DNA of 20,608 nucleotides from positions 1 through 20,608 of the IMG/VR virus record IMGVR_UViG_3300025276_000272; one strand, written 5' to 3'. The translations under genes were made by a program, and so were the position numbers. The notes beneath the pieces are model-generated. The model was not told the DNA's origin, did not search any database, and saw only the letters and a program-made list of their open reading frames with translations. Each line of letters starts with the position of its first letter. The first letter of the stretch is position 1. This DNA is from a virus. Below are positions 7,513 to 13,986 of this stretch, in pieces.

Positions 7513-7552
7513 AGTATGAGCGAAAGGTTATTAACTCCTTTCTTAAATGTTA

Positions 7553-8419
7553 TTACGATTCAATTGATGAGTCGAAACTTCCTCTAATGCCTGCTAGATC
7601 GTTTAATTCGCCAGTCGCATAAATTGCTGAACCAACTATGTTAAATCCTCTAAGTGCCGCTTCTCTGCTTGATTCAATTTTGATGTCTTGCATCATTGCT
7701 AAACCAATTGCATCTTTGTGGAAAATTCCACAACCGTAGTCACCAGTAGTTGAACCATCTGCTAGATTTACTAGAGATGATTGGTACACTGGAACTCCGC
7801 CTAGATTTCCCATTAAGCCGTTTTTCAATGCATCATTACCCACTTGTGAAGCCGGAGCCGCAAAAGTTGAAGTAAGAGTTGACGCAACGTCAAACGCGAT
7901 GTTAGGGTGTAACACGATTGCACAATCATTTGATGTGTCGTATCCACCTGATCTTAGTTTTGCTATTGCTTGGAAAAGTAAAGCCGCAGTTGCCGCCGAA
8001 CTTGCACTTTCACCAACTCCACCCACAACTTGTGAGAAAGTGTTGAAAGATGCCATCATGTCAGTGTCCATTTTTCTTGCAATCGCTTCACCGAATAATT
8101 TTCCGATGTCAGCAACTACGTTTGAAGAAGATGCTTGGATTGAAAGATCTGAGACAGTTGCCATCAAACCAACTTCTGATACTGTTAAAGTAACACCGTC
8201 AGTTGAGATTGCTGTTGCAGTTGGAGCCGTTGCTTCTGTTAAAGCCGCCGCTGTTTGTTTTGGATAGATTGGAACAGTAATTGTTTTACCTTGTCCCGCC
8301 GCTATCGTGTAGTTTCTTACTAAACCTTTCATTATAGATTTTTCAGATGCTACGTATAATGCTTCTGCCGTGATTGCCGGTAAAAGGTCATTAAGTGTTG
8401 TTGTGTTTGTTAGAGCCAT
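7553..8419 (-). CDS. Major capsid protein (HK97 fold expected)
   Basis: 288 residues. The N-terminus MALTNTTTLNDLLPAITAEAL, then SIMKGLVRNYTIAAGQGKTITVPIYPK, is the usual start of short HK97-fold capsid proteins of marine phages (N-arm, then E-loop strands with 'G.t..iP.~'). TVSEVGLMATVSDLSIQASSS and a long helix with ARKMDTDMMASFNTF follow as P-domain spine. The C-terminal half has DCAIVLHPNIAFDV, LGGVPVYQSSLV and GCGIFHKDAIGLAMMQDIKIES, the A-domain pattern 'p.~~~~l....~...~G~pv~~s'. There is no N-terminal protease or delta domain in the protein; a separate scaffold precedes it. Strong ribosome site AAGGAG before ATG, and a strong terminator after it. Codon use for Ala-Ala is all GCSGC. Confidence 0.9.
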   Translation of the reverse strand: MALTNTTTLNDLLPAITAEALYVASEKSIMKGLVRNYTIAAGQGKTITVPIYPKQTAAALTEATAPTATAISTDGVTLTVSEVGLMATVSDLSIQASSSNVVADIGKLFGEAIARKMDTDMMASFNTFSQVVGGVGESASSAATAALLFQAIAKLRSGGYDTSNDCAIVLHPNIAFDVASTLTSTFAAPASQVGNDALKNGLMGNLGGVPVYQSSLVNLADGSTTGDYGCGIFHKDAIGLAMMQDIKIESSREAALRGFNIVGSAIYATGELNDLAGIRGSFDSSIES

Positions 8420-8446
8420 TATATGGTTCTCCTTTTGTTATTGTTG

Positions 8447-9163
8447 TTATGATACTATGCCGTGTTTTTTTCTGTACTCGGCGTAGATTGCTCTGTCTTC
8501 GGGCTTGTTCATGTCCAAAGACGCTATATCAACAGTACCAATGCCTGTAGAGGCCGTATTTGATTTTGCTCCGCTACCTGATGGGCCTGCACTTATAAAG
8601 TGCGGGTTGGTATCTAGGAACTCTTTGACTAAATTCTCAACTGAGAACGGTTCTCCAGATTCAGCATAACGTGGCGCACCATTTTGGTCCACTACTTCAA
8701 CATCTCCAGCTTCATTCAATTTAACTTGGCCTTTTATCAACTGAGAAACTTGTCCCGGGTTGATTGCCTTGTACTTGGCTGACGACTGCAATAATGCATC
8801 ATCAACTTTGATCGAATTTAACTGTGTGTGTAATTGATTAATTCTTTGGTCTTTCTTTTCAGCAGTGTCCTTAAGAATTTTTTCAAATTCACCTCGTTTT
8901 TTTTGTTCTTCAAGAACTTTTTCTTCTTCTTGAGTTAACAAAGCACGATACTTGTCAACGTCCACTCCATCAAATTTCTTTAACACATTTGCTTCTGCTT
9001 TTTTACGAACAGATGCCATTGCATCATTGAACTCTGCTTGAGTAAATGTTTTCGGTGTTGATACCTCTTCTTGAGATGTGTTACTTGGTGTAACTTTAGA
9101 GTCGACTGCTTCGTTCTCAATAGTCTCTGCAGTTTTGACTTCTGGTTGCTTATACTGTTCCAT
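8447..9163 (-). CDS. Capsid scaffolding protein
   Basis: 238 residues, very polar, directly before the major capsid gene. Residues 1-45 are acidic and disordered (rich in E, T, S). Residues 46-115 are a charged coiled coil: FTQAEFNDAMASVRKKAEA, then LTQEEEKVLEEQKKRGEFEK. Residues 116-185 hold the 'YKAINPGQVSQLIKGQVKLNEAGDVEV' segment, shared by scaffold proteins of many siphophages and podophages ('a..p~~v..ll......~..g.v.v.d'). The end has a glycine-serine linker (AGPSGSGAKSN) and a short helix AIYAEYRKKHGI that could bind the capsid subunit. Ribosome site AAGGAGG is excellent. No protease motif is seen, so how the scaffold leaves the head is unclear. Confidence 0.82.
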   Translation of the reverse strand: MEQYKQPEVKTAETIENEAVDSKVTPSNTSQEEVSTPKTFTQAEFNDAMASVRKKAEANVLKKFDGVDVDKYRALLTQEEEKVLEEQKKRGEFEKILKDTAEKKDQRINQLHTQLNSIKVDDALLQSSAKYKAINPGQVSQLIKGQVKLNEAGDVEVVDQNGAPRYAESGEPFSVENLVKEFLDTNPHFISAGPSGSGAKSNTASTGIGTVDIASLDMNKPEDRAIYAEYRKKHGIVS

Positions 9164-9191
9164 GTCAGTTCCTCCTTGGGAGTAGTGTTGT

Positions 9192-9199
9192 TATTTAAT
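9192..9199 (-). promoter_or_regulatory. Candidate late-promoter element ATTAAATA before scaffold gene
   Basis: On the coding strand the block reads GATTAAATA, 29 bases before the scaffold start at 9163, inside the 81-base gap after the HNH gene. A second TTAAATAA-like block lies just upstream (about 9202-9209). No sigma70 -35 box is at a fitting distance. An element here would supply scaffold and capsid transcripts after the interrupting endonuclease gene. Confidence 0.4.
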
Positions 9200-9215
9200 C
9201 AATTATTTAACTGTT

Positions 9216-9247
9216 TAATAAGCGTATGGATAGATTATGGCTTATTA
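9216..9247 (-). terminator. Possible weak terminator or stop-codon hairpin after HNH gene
   Basis: TAATAAGC (9247-9240) is perfectly complementary to GCTTATTA (9223-9216), eight pairs with a 16-base loop. It starts at the stop codon of the HNH gene. It is AT-rich and is followed by AAACAG rather than a T run, so it is a poor rho-independent terminator and might instead protect the 3' end. Confidence 0.3.
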
Positions 9248-9691
9248 GAGGTGTTGCCAATTCTTCCGAGACTTGATGTATGAAATCGTTGGTTGCGAGA
9301 CCCCATAGTCTTGTGCTATTTGTTTCTGAAACCTATTGTCTGCCCTAATGGCCAACACATCTGTTTGTGTCAGTCCAGCTCTGTTCAAAACAATACCACG
9401 TGCTTGTCTATGCTTTTGCTGTCGGTCCTTTATGTTGTCCTCAATCGTTCCTTCCCACAAATGCCAAGGATTTACACAACTGGGGTTGTCACATATGTGA
9501 CATACACATATGTTACTGGGTAATGTTTTTTTGTTGATGTATTCATAGATCCATCGATGAGTTCCACACTGATGTTTTTGATACCAAAAAAGTCCATAGC
9601 CATTTCCGTCGATAGCCCCTCTCCATTCCCAACAGTCATCGTGTCCTAGCACTTTGACTTTGTTCCAGAACCTATCTATTGCTTTTACCAT
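9245..9691 (-). CDS. HNH homing endonuclease with C-terminal helix-turn-helix
   Basis: 148 residues. The HNH core runs from about residue 45 to 90: H45 (THRWIYEYIN), then VCHICDNPSCVNPWHLWEG with C64, H65, C67, C72, N74 and H77, then DNIKDR. The cysteines and histidines are the zinc and catalytic positions of HNH proteins of this phage class. Residues 108-148 hold a helix-turn-helix (LTQTDVLAIRADNR, QKQIAQDYGVSQPTISYIKS, W145), typical for site binding. It would make a break in an allele that lacks the gene and spread by repair. It lies as a free-standing gene in the portal-scaffold interval. It has its own sigma70-type promoter about six bases before the start codon and no ribosome site. Confidence 0.9.
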   Translation of the reverse strand: MVKAIDRFWNKVKVLGHDDCWEWRGAIDGNGYGLFWYQKHQCGTHRWIYEYINKKTLPSNICVCHICDNPSCVNPWHLWEGTIEDNIKDRQQKHRQARGIVLNRAGLTQTDVLAIRADNRFQKQIAQDYGVSQPTISYIKSRKNWQHL

Positions 9692-9703
9692 AGTTTGAAT
9701 ACA

Positions 9704-9731
9704 ATTATAACACAGAAAGCAAATAAGTCAA
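9704..9731 (-). promoter_or_regulatory. Sigma70-type promoter of the HNH gene
   Basis: On the coding strand, TTGACT (9731-9726) and TATAAT (9709-9704) are separated by 16 bases. The -10 box is perfect and the -35 box matches five of six. Expected transcription start is near 9697, only about six bases before the ATG at 9691, so the message would be almost leaderless. It is the best host-type promoter in the window and lies in the short gap after the preceding gene. Confidence 0.75.
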
Positions 9732-9737
9732 CAGAAT

Positions 9738-9974
9738 CTAGGTTTTTGGAATCCTTTTTGGATCAATAGAGTACAGTGTTAACAGTTCAAGTTTTCTTAG
9801 GTGTGCAAGGTCCTTTATCTTCTTCAATGCCTTCCTTGCCTTGAATGCACTCAGTTGTGATTGCCATTCTATAGTACGTCTGTTAAGTTCTTTGTACTCT
9901 TTGTAAGCATTGTCCAATGCTATGCTGACTGACGTTTCTATTGCATTGCCACCTAGTTTTCCTTTGTATGGCAT
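9738..9974 (-). CDS. Small helical protein of unknown function
   Basis: 78 residues: MPYKGKLGGNAIETSVSIAL, then DNAYKEYKELNRRTIEWQSQ and ARKALKKIKDLAHLRKLELLT, ending in DPKRIPKT. It is predicted to be nearly all helix, basic, with a possible coiled coil over residues 20-65. There is no membrane segment and no cysteine. The ATG follows the stop of the upstream gene with no spacing (TAA ATG), so it is probably translated by ribosomes that finish the gene before. It sits in the accessory island between portal and scaffold. I do not recognise the family. Confidence 0.6.
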   Translation of the reverse strand: MPYKGKLGGNAIETSVSIALDNAYKEYKELNRRTIEWQSQLSAFKARKALKKIKDLAHLRKLELLTLYSIDPKRIPKT

Positions 9975-10187
9975 TTATTTGTATATAAACGGATCTCTTT
10001 TTTTTAGTTTTTTTATTTGCTTGTTGAATTTGTTTTCTTCTATTGGACAGTTGCAGTTTTCACACTTACATTCTGTACATTTTTTTTTGCAGTGTGATGT
10101 GTGTCCACAACTGCAACGTTTCACTCCAAATATTTTGTCAGTGAGTTTGTCTATTGCTCCAAAAACTTTCAATAAAAAATTATTCAT
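9975..10187 (-). CDS. Small cysteine-cluster protein, probable zinc binder
   Basis: 70 residues. Residues 25-47 contain eight cysteines and two histidines in 23 positions: C25, C27, H29, H32, C33, C37, C40, C42, C45 and C47. A helix of about 20 residues precedes it (MNNFLLKVFGAIDKLTDKIF) and a basic tail follows (KQIKKLKKRDPF). The cluster can hold two or more zinc ions or act as a metallothionein-like centre; it has no standard zinc-finger spacing. The gene starts inside the end of the SpeD-like gene (eight-base overlap), with GAGG six bases before the ATG, so both are made together. Function is unknown. Confidence 0.6.
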   Translation of the reverse strand: MNNFLLKVFGAIDKLTDKIFGVKRCSCGHTSHCKKKCTECKCENCNCPIEENKFNKQIKKLKKRDPFIYK

Positions 10188-10626
10188 ATGCTACCTCGTC
10201 TTCCCAACTTGCGTTGTATTGTTTGTTGTCCCACCAACTTAATTCATTGTCAGCAAGTGTTTTAAATGTGTGTTCTCTGTCTAGGTACTTGTAGTCCAAC
10301 TGTTCAATGTCAAACTGTGCCAACCAAGTGAACACATCCTTAATCTTAAAGTTCTTGCAACTGTACACGTCCAATTGTATTAAGCTGGTGTCTATCCAAC
10401 TGTGAAATGTGATTGAACTGGTGTCTATAATTGCTGTTGAACTCCATCCTTCATTGCCTACAACACTGGAGTATGCAGTGTGTGGTCCACTCAATATGTT
10501 CATGTCTATTGCTTTAATTAAACTTTTTATTTCTTGGGTAAGCCGGTCACTGCTATAATTGTATAATGGTGGAGAGTTTACTTGTGCTCTAACTAGTAGG
10601 TGTTTGTGGACTAATTTTGGATTCAT
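10180..10626 (-). CDS. SpeD-like pyruvoyl-dependent decarboxylase homologue (AdoMet decarboxylase family)
   Basis: 148 residues, slightly longer than bacterial class 1b AdoMet decarboxylase (about 125). The core near residues 55-92 (WSSTAIIDTSSITFHSW, then LIQLDVYSC) aligns without gaps to the SpeH core ('[20 protein letters not shown]', 'ASIDVYTCG'). The residue that becomes the pyruvoyl group, S63 in the family, falls on S70; H68 (processing) on H75; C83 (proton donor) on C90. The spacings of +5 and +20 are exact. Differences: the Glu before the cleaved Ser is T69, and the next His is S71. It may make decarboxylated AdoMet for polyamines, or act on another amino acid, as some SpeD relatives do. 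The start has AAGGA ten bases upstream and a promoter-like element 25 bases upstream. Confidence 0.7.
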   Translation of the reverse strand: MNPKLVHKHLLVRAQVNSPPLYNYSSDRLTQEIKSLIKAIDMNILSGPHTAYSSVVGNEGWSSTAIIDTSSITFHSWIDTSLIQLDVYSCKNFKIKDVFTWLAQFDIEQLDYKYLDREHTFKTLADNELSWWDNKQYNASWEDEVAYE

Positions 10627-10972
10627 TTTTTTTGTTTCCTTTTCTAGCTTTATTTAATGTCTCGAGATCTTGTTGAATCAATATTGGAGTTGGTGCTGAA
10701 TGGCCCTTGTACTGTGGATGTGAATACAACCACTCCTCGTGTGGTCTATCGTCATTTAATCTGTAGTGTATGTTGCACAACACACGTCCACTTGCGTTGG
10801 GATGAAGCCACATCCTAGCCACATAGTCTCCTAGTGGTGTAATCTTTGTTTGACCACGCCAACGTTGCACGTCAATCTTCTGTTTGGCCCAGTATGCCTT
10901 GCTCCAAGGACAGACTCCTGTAATTGAAGCAAAGTATTCTGCCCAGTTAACCTCTTTTTTTCTTACCGCCAC
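10589..10972 (-). CDS. Unknown conserved-looking phage protein with N-terminal 'YFASITGVCPWS' motif
   Basis: 127 residues. The start is GTG at 10972, with AGAGG eight bases upstream; it overlaps the end of the tiny basic peptide gene. The N-terminus NWAEYFASITGVCPWSKAYW, then IDVQRWRG, is a pattern I associate with small marine-phage proteins of no known role. The middle is rich in aromatic and histidine residues (ARMWLHPNASGRVLCNIHYR, HEEWLYSHPQYKGH). The end is basic and polar (KARKGNKKNESK). No catalytic motif is recognised. It overlaps the start of the SpeD-like gene by 38 bases, so the two are in one transcription unit, but nothing shows a common pathway. Confidence 0.6.
   Translation of the reverse strand: MAVRKKEVNWAEYFASITGVCPWSKAYWAKQKIDVQRWRGQTKITPLGDYVARMWLHPNASGRVLCNIHYRLNDDRPHEEWLYSHPQYKGHSAPTPILIQQDLETLNKARKGNKKNESKISPQTPTS
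10651..10658 (-). promoter_or_regulatory. Candidate late-promoter element ATTAAATA before the SpeD-like gene
   Basis: On the coding strand the block reads CATTAAATA, 25 bases before ATG at 10626. Unlike the other four copies it lies inside a gene, in the last 70 bases of the preceding frame. It could give the SpeD-like gene and the two genes behind it a separate transcript. Confidence 0.35.
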
Positions 10973-11021
10973 GTTTGCCGCCTCTTTTTGACGCCATAGG
11001 CTTCTTCTTTGCTCTAGCCAT
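10947..11021 (-). CDS. Tiny lysine/arginine/glycine-rich peptide (24 residues)
   Basis: 24 residues, MARAKKKPMASKRGGKRGG ending KKKRG, with no acidic residue. The ATG at 11021 has a full ribosome site (AAAGGAG, six bases upstream), the only good one in this frame. The frame stays open upstream to ATG 11243, with further ATGs at 11195 and 11126, so a longer form of 59-98 residues is possible, overlapping the end of the portal gene. The short form could bind nucleic acid, for example as packed DNA counter-charge, but that is a guess from charge. The next gene starts inside it. Confidence 0.5.
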   Translation of the reverse strand: MARAKKKPMASKRGGKRGGKKKRG

Positions 11022-11160
11022 TATGCTCTCCTTTGTGTTTGCCCACCATCCGCCCAAGCCTTTAAAAAAGGCCTTCGCCTTAAACGCACAACTTCTTTTC
11101 ATCCGTCGTGACATCTTATCAAGCATTCGCTCAATTCTGTAAATCCTTACTTTAAGACTT
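11022..11160 (-). other. Stretch between portal stop and tiny peptide: open in frame, terminator-like hairpin
   Basis: 139 bases. The frame of the tiny peptide stays open through it and would read MLDKMSRRMKRSCAFKAKAF and GLGGWWANTKES; no ATG here has a ribosome site. On the coding strand AAGGC-GAAG-GCCTT at 11081-11068 is followed by a T run (11067-11064), a short five-pair hairpin that could act as a weak terminator after portal. Coding and terminator readings compete. Confidence 0.35.
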
Positions 11161-12738
11161 TTATAATTCTTCTGGTGGTGTTTGTGTTTGGTCATTGCTA
11201 AAAAATTGTTCCATCTCTGGATGTAGTTGTTTAATCTGTTCATCCGTGTAACCTTCTTCTACCATTGATCTCATATGTTTGACTAGGTCTTCCACATTAG
11301 TGTATGGTGGGTGTTCCATGTCGGTGTTCAGAGGTTGTTGTGGTGTCATCATCTCTGCTAATTCTTCCTCGTCGTGGGCTAATAGTTCTTTAATTTTTTG
11401 GTTTAATATTTTTGCTGTGTCTAAGTCATTTGATTTTGCCATTGTTGCTGACGTATCTGCAATTTTCTTAAGGATGTCCATATCCATGTTCTTGTCTCTG
11501 ATATGGAACGCCATTGGATATCTTATTGTGCCATCGAATTGTTCACCAATCCAATTTGCAAACAATCTCCAAATTTGTTCTTCAGCTAATTGTAAATTTT
11601 TAGCTTTGTCACAAAGTTTTGCGTCTAACAATAGGAACTCTGACTGCATAGCAACACCCGACATCTGTCGTGTTTCGATACTTCTTATTGCACCTAAATG
11701 TGCCATTCTATCAATTGCTTTTATTTTGTCATCAATACTTTTTAGGATACCGTCAACACTTTGTCCACCTGGCTGTAACAAATAAGGTTTTAGTCCTGCA
11801 TCTGTTTCATTTGGAATTTTTATAATTGCACCTGCACCTGCCGCCGCATCCACTTCTGGAGTAACAACTAGGCTTGGGTGGTTTGTTAATCTAATTAATT
11901 GTTCACACTCTGACCATTCATTTGAAATAGCCATTGCCATGTCTGCTATGTCACCAACATCTGATATACCAACACCTCTTGTTGGTCCTCTGTTGGCATA
12001 CACAAACACTGCTGGTATCTTGCCCAGTTCGTTTGGCATTTGTTCAACTATGTTTTGTTTTGAGATGTCTGTCTTAGACATCATTGACAACGTCACTGTG
12101 TCTCTGGTAAATTCTCTTATGTAATAATCTGATACTTGTCCATATGCTTTTTGTTCTACTTCTAATAATTTTAAGTATACCAATTCATATTTGCCACCTT
12201 CTGTTCTTTGGAACTCCCAATCAAGTATGTTTTCTGGAACAAATAAATTTGCGTAAGGACGAATGCCTTGATCTAATTCTTCTGCTCTTGTGCCTGCTGT
12301 TGACTTTGGTTTGTCCATTAGTACCAATACATGGCCAAACACTGTGCTCCACGTGTTCACGTCTCTCATGAATGAATCCCAAGTTCTTCCTTCTAGATCT
12401 GCATCTTCTAGGAAGTTTTGTAATTCTGGTCTGTTTTTTATTGAACCATAATCTCTCATTGGACTATTTCTGTACAAGAACGCATTGTAAGTGGATGTTA
12501 TTGATTTAACATGGTTGTCATAGGGTGTGCTGGCTATTCTCTTGCCATACTCAGCACCACTTTCGTACACATACTTTGTAAGGTATTCACCAGTCTTCCA
12601 TTCATAGCCACCCATGTAAGAATTTGCTAAAAATTTCCATCTTGGATAGTGTGTTCTGTATTCTTCATGTACACCCATTGCATCGTAACTGTCTGTTAGT
12701 GCTCTAGGATCTTGGTTTACTGTAAAATCTGCTGGCAT
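11161..12738 (-). CDS. Portal protein
   Basis: 525 residues, three bases after the large terminase stop. Stations of portal proteins: TPYDNHVKSITSTYNAFLYR (clip entry helix); RTWDSFMRDVNTWSTVFGHV with LVLMDKP (the 'yG....lvd.p' strand); strand-rich KYELVYLKLLEVEQKAYGQV; FVYANRGPTRGVGISDVGDI; and the long wing/crown helices EWSECEQLIRLTNHPSLVV and MAHLGAIRSIETRQMSGVAM, with EFLLLDAKLCDKAKNLQLAE. This is the DUF4055/SPP1-like style. The acidic C-terminus (LAHDEEELAEMM, then DEQIKQLHPEMEQFF) would lie at the crown inside the head. GAGGATATAACAG before ATG provides the ribosome site within the terminase end. The ring of 12 anchors head to tail and serves as the packaging channel. Confidence 0.9.
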   Translation of the reverse strand: MPADFTVNQDPRALTDSYDAMGVHEEYRTHYPRWKFLANSYMGGYEWKTGEYLTKYVYESGAEYGKRIASTPYDNHVKSITSTYNAFLYRNSPMRDYGSIKNRPELQNFLEDADLEGRTWDSFMRDVNTWSTVFGHVLVLMDKPKSTAGTRAEELDQGIRPYANLFVPENILDWEFQRTEGGKYELVYLKLLEVEQKAYGQVSDYYIREFTRDTVTLSMMSKTDISKQNIVEQMPNELGKIPAVFVYANRGPTRGVGISDVGDIADMAMAISNEWSECEQLIRLTNHPSLVVTPEVDAAAGAGAIIKIPNETDAGLKPYLLQPGGQSVDGILKSIDDKIKAIDRMAHLGAIRSIETRQMSGVAMQSEFLLLDAKLCDKAKNLQLAEEQIWRLFANWIGEQFDGTIRYPMAFHIRDKNMDMDILKKIADTSATMAKSNDLDTAKILNQKIKELLAHDEEELAEMMTPQQPLNTDMEHPPYTNVEDLVKHMRSMVEEGYTDEQIKQLHPEMEQFFSNDQTQTPPEEL

Positions 12739-12741
12739 CTG

Positions 12742-13986
12742 TTATATCCTCACTGACCAATTGGTTGGTACTGGTTGTTTGCTGTATTGTCTTGTAATTG
12801 GGAACAAGTAACTGATACCGTAACCAAGTGCGTCATTCATGTGATCCCAACCACCGTCTTTGTCTGGTTGTGATGTGCCTGGTTTGTAAATCTGTCTCTC
12901 TAAACAACTGATTAGTTTTTTACATTTTGGATGTATCAATATTTGTCTCTCTCCCTTGCCGTTGCAAAGCATTGAATTTACTGAATTTATTCTGTCTCTT
13001 ACTGGCATGTGTCTGTTTGGTGCTTTCACAATAAAACCTGCGTTAGCAAGTATACTTAAATCCGTACGTCCTGCGGCTGAACTTTTTCTGGCCTTGGCAC
13101 TTGGATCAGGATAGGCAAATATTTTGGTGCCTGGGAACCTTGAGTATATTTCATTAACAAGTTCGTCAGTGTTTGAGCCAAACATTTCAATTTCATCTAT
13201 GATAACAACTTTGTTGTCTGATATCACAAAACAAACTGCTGACATTGGATCAATGTTCATGTCAATTGCTATGTGTATAATTTTTTGTGGTTGATTAAAT
13301 GAAAATTCTTTCACGTTCTCTGCTCTCTTGAATCCGTAGTACACCATACCACTGTATGTTACAAATGTTGCTTCAAATTCTTGTTCGTATGTTTTTTTAT
13401 CTAGATCTCTTTTGGCTTGTTCAATCTCTCCTTCACTCACAAAGCCACCTTGTGCTGTTGTGAATGCAAAAGACTTCCATTGGTCCTGTGTTGTGTCTTC
13501 ACCTGCTTGATACAAGTCGTATAGGAAATTACCAACGCCTTTGGGTGTTCCAATGAACAATGCACGTCCTTCTGAATCAGCCAGTGCTGGACGTAATACT
13601 TCTGACCATGCCTGTGATGGAATGTTTGCCGCTTCATCCAATACCAAGAAGTTTAATTTTGCACCTCTTAGGTTTTCAAAGCCGGCGCCATCTGCACCTT
13701 TCAAACTTATCTTGCTGTTGTTTTTCAACACAATAGATAGTTCCGCTTCATTTATTTTTTTTACCCAGTTAAGGCTTTTTAATTTTGTTTTTAGTTGATC
13801 CCACCAAACCATTTTTGCTTGTCTGTAACTTGGAAGCACTGCCCAACAAATTTGATCAGGTAGTCTTGCATGATAGCATATTTCTCTGATAGCCAATGTA
13901 GTTTTGCCAAATCTTCTGCCAGCAATTACTGTTTTAAATCTTGCTGGATCTTGTGCTACTGTTTTTTGTGGTATAGACAGTTTCAT
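12742..13986 (-). CDS. terL: Terminase large subunit (DNA packaging ATPase and nuclease)
   Basis: 414 residues from ATG 13986. This start overlaps the small subunit stop as TAATG with GAGGA upstream; an in-frame ATG at 14007 lacks a ribosome site. ATPase domain: Walker A AGRRFGKTT at 22-30, Walker B LNFLVLDEAA with D117 and E118, coupling motif FIGTPKG at 144-150. Nuclease domain (RNase H fold): IAIDMN with D242, VVIIDEIEM with D264/E265, AYPDPS near 291, and the final acidic site DHMNDALGY with D381/D384. All expected catalytic residues are present, so it should be active. It cuts concatemers and drives DNA through the portal. It is small, near the lower end for the family. Confidence 0.96.
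   Translation of the reverse strand: MKLSIPQKTVAQDPARFKTVIAGRRFGKTTLAIREICYHARLPDQICWAVLPSYRQAKMVWWDQLKTKLKSLNWVKKINEAELSIVLKNNSKISLKGADGAGFENLRGAKLNFLVLDEAANIPSQAWSEVLRPALADSEGRALFIGTPKGVGNFLYDLYQAGEDTTQDQWKSFAFTTAQGGFVSEGEIEQAKRDLDKKTYEQEFEATFVTYSGMVYYGFKRAENVKEFSFNQPQKIIHIAIDMNIDPMSAVCFVISDNKVVIIDEIEMFGSNTDELVNEIYSRFPGTKIFAYPDPSAKARKSSAAGRTDLSILANAGFIVKAPNRHMPVRDRINSVNSMLCNGKGERQILIHPKCKKLISCLERQIYKPGTSQPDKDGGWDHMNDALGYGISYLFPITRQYSKQPVPTNWSVRI

Noticed and set aside
9975-9999. Second TATAAA/CAAATAAAT block near 9965-9995 as a promoter element
   Set aside because: It does not match the AWTAAATA block and lies on the end codons of the cysteine-cluster gene; nothing supports a start there.
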